DNA of 64,000 bases from Paramarasmius palmivorus. Its lineage: Eukaryota > Basidiomycota > Agaricomycetes > Agaricales > Marasmiaceae. The stretch is from the NCBI GenBank assembly GCA_037176845.1, contig JAYKXP010000032.1, positions 434,001-498,000 on the forward strand, written 5' to 3'. Under the pieces are notes generated by a model. The model had not been told where the DNA came from, ran no database searches, and was given only the letters and a program-made list of their open reading frames with translations. This document shows positions 24,132 through 35,552 of the stretch, one piece after another (position 1 is the stretch's first letter; every line of letters starts with the position of its first letter). Position numbers and translations under genes: made by a program.

Positions 24132-26421
24132 TCATGTTCCCATAAGTGGCTTCTTGCCACGCCGGATGCGTAGAGTATGACCCAAGCGACGAAGCCATGT
24201 TTTGATAGACTTTTTCTTTGGCTTTGGATGTGGCTTCGGACCTTGCTCCGGCTCTGGTTCTACTAGGTATTATGCGACATGATTCAAAATGGTCGAGAAC
24301 TAGAGAAATGAGAACGTACCCTCGCTAATGATCTCTTCCAAACGACCACAGTTCGGGTCGAGGATTTCAAATCGGTGATAAGGAAACCCAAGAGAAGAAG
24401 CAAGGTCCGTCGATGTGGCGTCGAAACCCTGGTAGTCATGAAGCATCTTGATAGTATCGTAGGCATCGCGGTCGCACCATGCATGCTGAATCACTACGGA
24501 AATCGCGAGGGATGGTAGTCCCAAATTCCGCTCCCTATTCTCAACATCTGATATCTCTTCTCTCCCAAAAGGGTCAAAGGACCAGAAATATTTCCTTCCT
24601 TTCGCCCAGGCATCCCATACGCTGCTGTCGTCAGAAGGTCGAGGAATTGGTTGTATGAAGAGGTATACTTGTGCGTCCATTGGCGCGTCTATGGGATCTT
24701 GCGATGACTCTTGTTGTATGCATGTACAATCAAGCACGAACCCATCAAAGAAGGCTGGATACAAATTAGCGCTTGCCATGCACCGGAAGGACATTGGGCT
24801 CACAATAATTCCCCCACTCCTCTTCTCGAATTCCAAGTTGATGAAATATGTGATATGCCAGTAATAACCAAGTCTCTATGAGATCGACCCACTCGCCTGG
24901 CCATAGGTCATATTGTACTAGAAAGGGCTGGAAATTTTGCATATCTGACAATGTGAAACTAATCCTGTACATACTCGGTCAGCTCAAACATCTCAAAGAA
25001 ATTTTCGGGCGCACCGCACTGAGCCGTCCGCCATAACCAAGTGTTCTTGTGCTATTCCCGGAACGATTCTCCAAAGGTCATAAAACCACGTATTCTCGTC
25101 TTCCAACAAACGAACAATGGGCTCTAGAGAGGCTTTGTTGTAAATGGTGCCAGGAAGCGACGATAGCGCGTGTATGGCGTCCTCGTTGCTTGCCCACTCA
25201 TTGGTGACTTTGGTAGACTCACGGACACCTTGGAGAAGGTCGTATACAGAAAGAGATCGGAAGAGGTATTTACGGAGAACGTCGGGATTGTTGTATTCCT
25301 GGAAGGTGAGAGAAGGTTGGATGTCACAGGTACTCGGAAGCCAGCCAGTTCGAAACCTGGCCGCAAAGTATATGCTTGTGGAGACACCCTGGACATACGG
25401 CCCTTTGCGCAGTGATCCAGTCTTTGGCTCGATCCACAGTTCTCGAAGTGGCTATAGATGTGGTCGTTGTATCAGATGAATGTGTCGGAAGGGCTGACGT
25501 GCGCACCAAAAACGGATCGACTATCTGTGCTGCCTATGAAAAGACATCAGTATTAGGACGGAGAAGGCAAAGTGATATGCACCAGATAACTAAAATAAGT
25601 ATGCAAGAGCGACGGGAATCTACTTTGTTCCCATACGAAAGATACTGGAACAAGTCCTAGGTGATTAAGATCTCGATACAGTGTCCTTGCAAATCAATAT
25701 ACCGCAGTTACCGTCATAGAAGATTAGAGCTGGTATGGCAATCGGGCTAGTATAACCGAACAGCTGAACAGTGTTGGCATTTCTAGAGTTTTGAGTCACA
25801 ACATTTGCCATTTACGATGAGCAATACTCACCTTATCCGAGAAAATCGTTCAAAGTCTCTATGAAAAGCCTATAACAATACACATCAAACAGAGTAGACT
25901 TCGAATGAATCTAGGATGACCTCTGAAGCGTCAGGACCGCTGTAATCCACATATAAAAACTCTGACTCCTCGTTTTCGCCCTCGATTCGAGCAATGTTGA
26001 TGGTGCGACAAGCATCGATGTTTCGTCGTATCCGATCCATTCGCCGATTCAAGTCCACATCCGTTCTGACTTCCGTCGAGCACAAAGTCCTCGTAACCTG
26101 AACTTTCCCTATCGGAACCCGCGTGAACTAAATGACAGCGAATTAGTCGATATCACAGAATCAGCATTTCCTACGAACCTCGTCCCATATCGTCCGCTGA
26201 CACTCTTCTGAGCGAATTGTTGGTTGCACCATGACATTTCCGTTATAAATGACGTTATGCTGAGGGCCAGTAACATTATTGAAATGCGACCGGCCGATGG
26301 AGAAATTTGAGGATCCCTCGATAGACATGACAGGTAGTGGGGGGTAACGAAGGAGCCCTGCCTCCACTGAGCTTTTCATATGAAGACCACTATTAGCGCT
26401 AGCACTGCCAGTGAATGACAT
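24132..26421 (-). CDS. Gene C: third member of the A/B orphan family, basic tail
   Basis: Exon order and intron positions mirror gene B. Exon 1 runs from the ATG at 26421 to about 26180 (GSSNFSI…NNVTGPQHNVIY, then QRTIWDE before the intron). It is followed by FTRVPIGKVQV, VDYSGPDASE, VQLFGYTSPIAIPALIFYD, FVWEQSRFPSLL, RELWIEPKTGSLRKGPY, the long middle exon, SFTLSDMQNF and PIPRPSDDS. All joints checked keep frame. The N-terminus has about 25 more residues than A/B. The last exon is different: where A and B end in an acidic tail, C ends in a Lys/Arg/Pro-rich tail (EPEPEQGPKPHPKPKKK…RIRRGKK) that could bind nucleic acid or act as a nuclear signal (inference). Function unknown. Confidence 0.8.
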
Positions 26422-27040
26422 GACAGAACTGTACCATTGTTTGTCGTTCCTTAATGGGGCTTTCTTGTTATTCAATTCAATAACAGCCCTTCTTCAGTTT
26501 GCCGTGCATATGTACGTGCACTGAGCAGCTTGCATTTATTGGGCTACAGCTGCACCGGCTCGATGATTGAATCATCAAGCTAGAAGTGAAGTGTGAAGAC
26601 GTTGATTACATTGCCAGTGCTCGTAAATGTTTCGCTATCGAAGGTATGAGGTCTACCGTCCCAATCCTATGGCTAAAGCGTCGAGATGAGCTGAAAGTAT
26701 AGAACCATTTAGTTGATGCACGCACCATTCCCCAATGTCCCAATATCCCGCCCTCAACCTACCGCACGTAGTAGTAGGAGAAGACTCGAAGTTCGCACGC
26801 AACAACGCTCGCCGACCTTCCACACGGACATTGCCGCCGGCATTCTATATAGCACCTTATGTAGGGTCGTATCTCTTTTCTTTTATCGTTTATCGTTTTT
26901 TTCGACGTCTCTTACCTCCGAGTTCATTTTGTGAACTCGTAAATACACATTCAACGATAGATCCAAGGTTGTTCATATGACATTGAAACGGCTACTATGC
27001 ACTGCCGCCGCTCTCTCCTTCCATAGGTTCAGGAAGAAGG
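26422..27040. other. Shared upstream region of gene C and the kinase gene
   Basis: About 0.6 kb between two divergent genes. No open frame of note. It should contain both promoters; no convincing element was picked out. Confidence 0.45.
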
Positions 27041-28660
27041 ATGTTCCCATTCCAACGCCTTCGCGGCCTTCCTCTATTCCACATCTCCTTCACACACCGC
27101 TTCCAAATCAGCTCACGTTCCTTCTCTATCACCCCGTATGAGCACAAACATATGAGCAAATGCAGCGAATTTGTTCGAGAACCACCAGAGGATTTCGATG
27201 GGCCAATCTTCGAATTCCGCGAGGAACCTCTCGGTTTGCCCGCAGACACTTCGTTTGGATTTTTTCAAGGTGGACCTGGAGATGTACTTGGGCCATCTGG
27301 AAGGTACCTGATCCAAGCCAAGTTGGGATATGGAGTGGGAGCGAACGTTTGGTTGGCGAAAGGATAACGAGTGTGTCTGGATTTTTTTACAATGTTTATT
27401 TTTCATCTCTGATTGACTCCAGACAAGGGAAACACGTTGCTCTCAAGATTTTGTCCGGATATACAACCCAGTTGAATAAGGAAGAAAAACTTCGCGAGTT
27501 GATTTGTCTTCAACGTCTCGCAACGTTATCGCCAGAAAAAACTTCGCATTGTACGCGATTGTTGGATCATTTCTATCACCCTGGTATCGAAGAAGATGGA
27601 GAACACCTCTGTCTAGCACTCGAACTAGAACAAACGACTCTAGGATCCGTGTGGAAGGCGAATCCCAATGTGAAGGGCTACCGGTACCAACTGTCAAGCA
27701 TATCTTAAAACACGTCCTGAAAGGCTTGTCGGCCATTCATTCTTGTGGCATCGCACATACCGGTATGTATCTTGCTATTTCACGCGTCAGATGTCACCTC
27801 ACACTACATCGCAGACCTCAAACCTGACAACATCATGACCTCTATACCCAACCGATTGACGACCGAATTCTTGGACTCTTGGGTTACCGAACATCCACCT
27901 CGGGTCTATCCCTCCAACGCCAAGTCTCAACAAAACCGTCACGAAAGCCTTCGTCTCAGAGACACTCCCCACTCCATCCGTTGAAGATCTCATTCATTGC
28001 GAACTTTAAACTCTGTGACCTCAGCCATGCTCAGATCGTTCACGACGAGACGACGGATGATGTCGTTCCTCTGTCTTTGCGACCTCCAGAGGTGATGCTT
28101 GGTGGACCATGGAGCGAAAAGATTGATATTTGGACTTTTGGGGCGAATGGTTGGTCTTTTTTGTTCCTCCATGCATACTATGCCTTACCATTCATTCATC
28201 TAGGTCTTCACCTTCCTGACGGGCTCGCCGCTCTTCGTTATCCATACAATGGACCACCATAGACAATACTTCCGCGAAGGGGTCACTGGTATCGAAACCG
28301 AAGACCAAACCATCGAGTATCTCATGTGGCAAATTGCGGCTTTCACTGGGCAACGATATCCCTCCGCTTGTGTTGAGCGTGTATCCGCTCAGCTATCGGT
28401 TCTTCCAGAAGGATGGTAAGTTCTCTTTGGTTCTATAAGCTACTTATGTAAAAGTTACATCGGCGAGTACAGGTCAACTCAAGAGCTTCAACCGATACAT
28501 CTCACGTCCCGTTGAGATGTGCATGTGCGATGCGGGTTTTGATGGATCGGATGAGGATGTGGAAGGGGCATGTAAGCTTATTAGGCAATGTCTTCGGCTT
28601 AATCCAACGGATAGACCATCGGCGGAAGAGTTGTTGAAGGATCCGTGGTTGGCATCCTGA
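27041..28660 (+). pseudogene. SRPK-like protein kinase, broken
   Basis: The family is clear. The N-terminus has LGYGVGANVWLAK (Gly loop), VALKIL (ATP lysine), HVLKGLSAIHSCGIAHTDLK with DN (catalytic loop, HTD in place of HRD as in SR-protein kinases), FKLCDLSHAQ where DFG is expected, SLRPPEVMLGGPW and KIDIWTFG, then a normal C-lobe end (LNPTDRPSAEELLKDPWL). SRPKs phosphorylate Ser/Arg-rich splicing factors. Lesions: the first donor reads AT instead of GT at 27364, leaving an in-frame TAA; a G is missing near 27,675; an extra base lies near 27,910 and another near 28,000; the frame also fails at the intron near 28,470. DLS in place of DFG would already suggest weak or no kinase activity. Confidence 0.75.
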
Positions 28661-29331
28661 TGTAGTCGATGACTACCCCATGCGAATTGTCTCTTCTATC
28701 GCCGGGAGAGGCACTCGCGGAAGATATGTCGCGTCCATGGGCTGCGGTACCGGTATCGAGGCTGTTGGTCGGATGTGCGAAAGCCCTTGCAAAACAGCAA
28801 GCTGTTCTGTATCGTCGGGGCTATTCATGGTTCGCTCAGGTTCCACTCAGGCTGGTTTTTCAGTGGGAAACGCACCACTCAACGTATATACTCCAAATTA
28901 ATCATGTAAAGTAATCCCAACTTAGTGTATACATACACACGCCACTCTACAGGACATGCAGGCTGTATATGTCTTGGACGAAGACGAGATGTTAGTTGCT
29001 ACTTAGCCGCTTTTTGCGTTGACTAGGCCACAATGACAGAATTAACGCGTCTCGGTCTGTCGTTCGTTATCTAGATTTGAACCCATTCGAGCTCGCGCCG
29101 AGCCCTCATCTTCGTCAGTGAGTAGCTGCTAGTCTGACTGCTTTGTTATGTGTCAACAATTCAAACAGCAAAGATCAAAATAAATTAGATTCTGTCCGTG
29201 AGATAAGAAGTACAGTTAGCGAAGACGCGCGTCCGATAACATGAGTATGTAAGTACGTCCTCAAAAGTTGGACGATACTCCCTCTCCGAAGAGCTTCAAA
29301 CTTGGAAGCACATTTCCAACCGACAGGGCCA
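28661..29331. other. Intergenic; nothing assigned
   Basis: Convergent 3' ends of the kinase and the hydrolase. The open frames at 28669-28914 overlap in two frames and have no motif. Confidence 0.45.
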
Positions 29332-31449
29332 TCAGAGGTTGGCGTAAGATGGTATCGGATTTGTGAAAGCGGACCCATCGGCTGGACATACAGTGCCTGG
29401 CTCGGGAAGAGTGCCATTGACAAAATATGTTCGGATATTATTTTCAATACACTCAGAAGGGGCGAACATAGAAGTATGCTGGTAAGTGTAACTTCAGTAT
29501 AATCCATTTCAGCGAGACGAAGTGGAACTAACGCCAGCATAGTCCATTGTGAGCACGACAGATCCAGGGAAGCCTTTGGACACAGTGCGTGCACTGGGGA
29601 GATAGTCTGGTAAGTAATCGTAAGACATCTGTTGTCTGGTAGCACTCACGCCTCGAGCGGTGTCACGGGGTCTTGAGGACGTTAGACAGTGTCGTGAACA
29701 CAAGCTGTTACAAGACATACCGGCAGTGTTACCAACGAGCAATATTGGATGACTTGTGTTCCCCGAAATCGGGCCTGGAAACTAGGTATCAGTTACTGAG
29801 ATCCCAGGTTATAGGTAATGAAATACCTCGGAAGAATGTCTTGGGGATTTTGGGCCAGTGGCTAAATCAGAGGATTTCAGCACGCGGGAAGAAAATACAC
29901 TAGAGCAAAACGTGCCTGCATGCAATTCTCCACACAGCTAAAACACTACCCCATTCCGAAACCTGCGTGATCTCCTCGTAATGCTTTTGAGCATCTTCTA
30001 GATCAGGCGGCACAATATCACCGTCATTGCAACGAATGGCAACTGCTGCATCCTGGACATTTCCAAAGGCTTCCTCCCAGGGGTTGACATCACAAGGGTT
30101 CTGGGGTGATTCGGGCGTGGCATACAGCGTCCCATTTCCAGCTTCTAAGGCCAGCTAATTTGGCTGCAAGATTGACCCAATTCAGGAAGGGAAAGTATAG
30201 ACCAGGATTAAAAATGCTGGTTCGTAGCAAATCATAGCCAACAGTGTTGTAGGAAGCGGGGACCGGAGCTTGCTTCACAGAATCGTACAACCTGTTGAGT
30301 CTTTCTTCGATAGCCTCCGGCGACTCTTCATAAAAAGCACACAACTCGGGACCTGCTGCATGACAATCCTTGAAGAACCACTTGAGAGCCTCGTCGGCGT
30401 CGAGGAGAAAATCCTTGAAATTCGCTATGTCCACTGTGTCAGCCCATTCCACATGCAACCAAGTTCTGGTCACACACCAGTATAATAGTCGTTTTCAACG
30501 TCGATTACTCCATCGATGACCAGTCGTTCAATTTTGTCCTTACGAAAGAGAATGAGTGAAAAGGTTGGAATAGAAATTCAATGAGAATACCGGAAACATA
30601 GCAGCAAAAGTCGAGCCGAGCACTGTTCCGTATCTACAAGACAACGTCAATGAAGTGAACCAAAGATAGCATCTGAACATACGATATGCCCCAATATTGG
30701 ATCTTGTCTCTGCCATGGGCTTCCACTATACGGAGCATATCTCGTGCCGTGTGGTCGGTTTGAATGTGAGGAAGAATATCAGGAAGTACGTCCCCGGCAA
30801 GTTGGCCTTCTATCTTGCTGCGGGCCCACGCAGTTCCTACGTCTTCTAGGTTATTCAATTCTTGAGGTGCTGAAACCATCCACGATTGACGGTCCAGGGA
30901 AGTGTTGAAATATGAGACCTTTGGAGTAGAGCGGGAAACACCTACATAGATGTCAGACAACCCGAGAGTTATGTTCATTTGCAGGCATACCTCTGGGATC
31001 AAAAGTTACAATATCGAACTGGGGTCCGAGTGTTCTTGCCATCTTCTGACCATATTGTAATATGTTATCTATACCGCTACCTCCAGGACCGCCAGGGTTG
31101 TGAATAACTGGGCCTCGATATTCCGGACTGTCCGTAGAGACATTAGCTTTGATACGAATGAGTGCGATTGCTGCAGTCTGCCCCTCGGGGTCGGAGTAGT
31201 TGAGAGGAACTTGAAGGCGACCACATTCAAATGTATTATAACATTTGAACCCATGCGAGCTCCTTCGTAGGTTGAATCTAAGCAGCCAATAAGCAGCCAA
31301 TAGGTGAGAATAGATGCCTGCTACTCCACCGATGCCCACGACGCCTCAGTCCATTCATCTCGGGAATGCAACACAGATGCCTCTGCTACCCCGAGGATGG
31401 AGAGAATGCCAATAGCGGTGAGGTATAGTTCCCTTGTGCCAGGGATCAT
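29332..31449 (-). pseudogene. TAP-like secreted alpha/beta hydrolase (S33-type), two frameshifts
   Basis: Starts at 31449 with a good signal peptide (MIPGTRELYLTAIGILSIL…). Conserved segments follow in order: CYNTFECGRLQVPLNYSDP, HNPGGPGGSG (oxyanion region), FDIVTFDPRG, the nucleophile motif YWGISYG split by an intron, MFPDKIERLVIDGV, NTADPVTP (acid) and MDYAGHTSM (histidine). So Ser, Asp and His of the triad are all present. The C-terminal domain is of the TAP type. Relatives release peptides from N-termini or hydrolyse small esters, and are exported. There are many short introns; the last exons are very small. Two one-base insertions break the frame, near 31,250 (just before CYNTFEC) and near 30,146 (before EAGNGTLYATPE). 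With these corrected it would be a complete gene. Confidence 0.75.
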
Positions 31450-32500
31450 TTTGAACGGCGGATACTGGTTCAAAGAAACTTGCTAGTGTTGTGGAAGAGG
31501 GCTGAAGTTGGATTGGCTGAGTCGTCAGCCCTGGCTTTTAAAGCCCACAGTAAGTTGGCGATGCGAGGAGTGAACACTGCCCAGAGACTCTAAATCGACG
31601 TCATCGCATAGATATATCACGATGAGTATCATTGATATGAAGCCTTTGACGGTATCCAATGGTACGTCGATCCATATCAAGAATTGAAATGTCAAACAAG
31701 GAGCGGCAGGGCACCACCCATAGTACCCATGGTCAGGGTGCAACGGGTTAGACGTATAGCCCGCATCATTCGGTATATGTCTCGCCAAGTTATGGTCTAA
31801 AGGACCATGCTGGCGCGGGAGGAGCTGGTAGTCGGAACGTCTAGTGCTATGACGCACCATGCAATACTGTAGAATGACGCTGATGTGAGCGAAATATGGA
31901 ACACCCGATTAAAAGGGGGATAAACCTTCCAGCGTATACCCTAGAGAAAAGGATGAGAATACGGTTCTTTGAACCACCTGTTAGCTCGAAAATCGAACTT
32001 CTTTGGTAAGGTAGCGTACCGCGGAGAAAATGCGTCCAGTACTTGTATGCTGAATATTGTGTATTCCGGTACGAAGTTGCGAGCTTGGCTCATTTCGTGT
32101 TAGGGCTAATGGTGTAAACCGAGGTGAAATCTCCATCGCCTGCGGCGGGTATGCTGTCATCCAGAGCATCGATACATTTTGAGGTATCCCGTCAAGCGCC
32201 AAGGATTTGAGAAAGTAAACAACGAGCCTAGCGTTCGAAGCGTTCCGAACAACCCAGCCAGAAAAGGCGAGATGAAAATGTTCTAAGGTGTAGCCAACCC
32301 TGCGAGGGAGCTTTGATTAGCTTGTATGATTATCAAGGATTCATTTCGGTCTTCTTGATCATGTAGGCTAGGTCTACATCTCATCTTTTATATAGTAGAT
32401 CTCGTCGGTCGAATGATTACTGGTCGAAATCCTGGCACTGTCCCACAGTAACAGAAGGAATGAAATATACCGCCACTACAAAACGGACGACCACTCCTAC
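31450..32500. other. Intergenic; nothing assigned
   Basis: Only short overlapping frames on the minus strand. The left part is the hydrolase promoter; the right part leads into the minisatellite. No motif recognised. Confidence 0.4.
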
Positions 32501-32502
32501 TC

Positions 32503-32890
32503 AGGAAGGTCGGCCTACCTCGTACCAAGGATGAACAATAGATGGTTGAACAGCAGAGAAGGTATGGTCATACCTTTACTGGAAAGACTTTCGTTGATCC
32601 GGACAGTAGCACTGTATGGGAAGGAACGAGGGTACTGTGAGGAGGAAGGTCGGAAGACTTGAGTACAGGCACCAGCGGAGAAGGTACGACAATACCTTCT
32701 GCCCAAAAGCTTGTGCTGTATGGGAAGGAACGGGGGTACTGTGACAAGGAAGGTCAGAAATTTTGGGCATAGAGACACCAGCGGAGAAGGTACGACAATA
32801 CCTTCTGAACAAAACCTCGCGCTGACCCAGACAGTAGTGCTGTATGGGAAGGAACGACCGTGACAAGCAAGATGAGAATACTTGAGTACG
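32503..32890. repeat. Minisatellite of about 110-bp units, each with a hairpin
   Basis: Three and a partial fourth imperfect units share GGAAGGTC, CACCAGCGGAGAAGGTA, TACCTTCT and CTGTATGGGAAGGAACG. Units begin near 32503, 32641 and 32750. Each of the first three has an inverted repeat: AAGGTAT/ATACCTT at 32559-32576, AGAAGGTA/TACCTTCT at 32679-32700, and the same arms with the same six-base loop at 32785-32806. Spacing between hairpins is about 122 and 106 bases. It lies just 3' of the NLR gene. Confidence 0.75.
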
Positions 32891-32952
32891 GAAACACCGG
32901 AGGAGGTAGTAAACTCACCGGAATCAATACGTATACCTGAACGAATGAACAG

Positions 32953-35552
32953 TCAGGGTGGGCTCTCCTTGCGCTTCCTCGTGCTTCGGCTTTTAACCTT
33001 CAGCATCCCAATATAGCGATGACCCGTCAGAGTCTGGGAAGAAGGCGAACCAGCGCCGACATCATCTTGCTTGACGGTCTCGACGAGTTTGAACCCTTCG
33101 TCCGAAAATTCAAGGGAAAGGGCTTCTATACGTTCCCTCATTGATGCTACTAGGTGTACCAAATCGTTCTCCTGGATATACAGCGTTAGGTTATCGCAAA
33201 CACAAGGCAGACCGAGACGGAGTGCTTACTCGAAGTCTTGGAAATCTCGATAGATTTACACGAGTATCGTTCTTGATATCTTCTAGTAACAATATAGCGG
33301 TATATCTGATACGGCTTGCCATATCCCTTGGGGAGTAGCGGAATTTGATCCTCTCATCATCGAGTTCATTGGATACCCTCTTGAACACTTCGGCGTTTTT
33401 CTTCGTTATCCGCAAGGAGGAACCAATCTTCCGAGAGTACCCCCGGCGCCGCACCTTTGGCTGCTCGATTCCGTAGCACCAAACATCTACCTCTGCTTTG
33501 ACGTGGGAACCAGTGAGATCCCCAATAACACGGCGCTGAAAGTCGGTCAGGCCGCTACCAAGACAGTATAGCCTCTGTTCGAACATAAATGCATCGGAAA
33601 GCACTGATAATCGTGACTCGGAGATGCCCTTTGAAGAAAATGTAATGTACAGCTCCTGGTTCGAATCTTCCAAGTCTTCTATGAAGGTCTGTAGGTTTGG
33701 GTTATTCAGCCCCTAGGTAGTACTTGTCAGAGCGCTCTTGTCGATAGCGTAAGGACGGAACCAATACCTTGGCCCATTGAATAATCCTCTCCCTCTCCAA
33801 GGGTAGGCCCTTTTTGAACGCCACTGACATCGCTATCACAGGGTAGATATCCAACTTTTCCAGTTCGCAAAGTAGATTTGCACTTGGCGATACTACTTTT
33901 AAGCAGTAGCGGTCCCATGACTCGCACGAGAACTTGACAAACCCCTCGGCATGCCACACCATCTCGAACCACAGCGATAAAGCATCAGCAAATGATTGTA
34001 GATGGTAAAAGGGATAAGATATTGCAAAGGCCGATAGTTCGCGAATTAGAGTGGTAGCCACACAATCGCAATACTCTGGAACAGTCATTTTCGGAGTATG
34101 AAACGGCCCGGAGCGATTTGAATCGGAGAGGAACTCCGAGAACGAAGCATGGGCGATGACGATTGGAATGCTCGGATTGTCAAACATACCCCTGCCTCCA
34201 TCACCCCTGCTATCGGGAATCAAGATAACAGAATGCAGCCGGAACGAGAAGGGCTGCCAGTACATGCTCTGGATATTCAAGAGTAAAGAAATGAATTTGG
34301 GAGAACGCCAAACAAAGGTATCGCTGCGCTCGCCACCTTGTAGGGGTTGATGGGGGGTGACCAAAAGACGGAGGATCCCTTGTACCCTCTCCCACTTGTG
34401 ACAAGACGATAGGATCTGATGGTATAACGCATCTAATGCCGAATAAGGGGATTCTGACCCTGCGTCGGTATATATACGCATAATCGTATCCAGACGATCC
34501 TGAGGCAGCTCATCATCGGTATCAAGATACTTGACGACTGTGACTGCGAAAATGAACTGGCCATCAGCTCTGTCAACGAGCTGATCAATGACACGGTCAC
34601 CAGGCCACGAGGAGTCTTCGTGTCCCAAGACACGCCAATGCTTTTCTCGAAGCGCAACGAACTGATCGACGAGGTATAGTCGAATATCCCAGTTAATGGT
34701 GTCCAGCGTGTTTATATCGAAGACTTCTAGACATCTGCTAAAGTCTCTGCGGGAAAGGCGATCCGGATATGAGGCTCTGGACGGCTACACACGAGAATAA
34801 TCCACGGACAAGGAGTAACAATGAATCTTCGAATAATTCCCAATACCCTCTCTTGCGATTGCCGCTCCGCGCATTCGTCGAGACCATCAACGACGATAAG
34901 ATTTGGCTGTTCCTTTTCAAGTCGCTGAGACGCATCCGATTCCGAAATGACCCTGCCACATGTCTCTATAATCAATTTCCTCGCCTGATTTTCGCAGGAC
35001 GTTTGGAAGACGTTGGGGTCATTACGAATGGTATCAATTATCTTCATACGGAGCGGTGAATCGCCAGTGGTGTTGCAGAGCTGATAGGCAAGGCTAGCCA
35101 CAAACGGACCGATTTTGTCTCGTGTGGAATCGTTACGCGAGAAGAAGAATGCTGCAGCGAGTTTTGTTCCAGCGTACTTTTCTGCGATATGTTGTGCGAT
35201 TGCTGACTTGCCTATCCCAGCAGTGCCATAGAGCCAGAATACGCGGAAGATGTTGGAACTGTCCTCGATCCAATGGCTCAGTTTTTCAATGAGCTGGACA
35301 CGGGTACCTGTGTGACAGTTCGGAGGGGGAAATCGTTGTTCAGAATCATAGCATGCGTTGGGAGCGGCGTATTGGGCGAGATTGCGGAGGATTTCTGAGG
35401 AATGAGATGATTTATCGAGAAAATGAACATACTAGTTAATACTTACCTGGTCGCGAGTCGTTGTCATTATTACTATAGTTACTCTGATTCCCGTAAACAA
35501 TGTTATTCGCATTCCTCTGGATGTGGATTTGGCTCGACTGATTGAAAGCCAT
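32953..35552 (-). CDS. NACHT-type NLR protein (about 850 aa), two frameshifts
   Basis: Exon 1 (35552-35447) encodes 35 residues rich in Asn, Gln and Ser (…NANNIVYGNQSNYSNN). After one intron comes the typical fungal linker AAPNACYDSEQRFPPPNCH, then a P-loop GTAGIGKS at 35227-35204, FFFSRND and Walker B LIVVDGLDEC at about 34900-34871, then CSRPEPHIRI. The winged-helix-like and C-terminal parts follow (HASFSEFLSD…, RYIGMLKVKSR). There is no recognisable WD, ankyrin or TPR repeat, so this is a short NLR. The frame breaks by one base at about 34,730 (TAG where a C looks missing) and about 33,705 (extra G in GGGG); otherwise it is open, and the last intron (about 33,180-33,235) is clean. NLRs act as intracellular sensors in fungal non-self recognition. 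Confidence is high for the family, lower for being functional. Confidence 0.8.

Noticed and set aside
32515..32866. Minus-strand frames of 87-96 codons in the minisatellite
   Set aside because: The reading frame shifts between units because unit lengths are not multiples of three; the repeat itself explains the openness.
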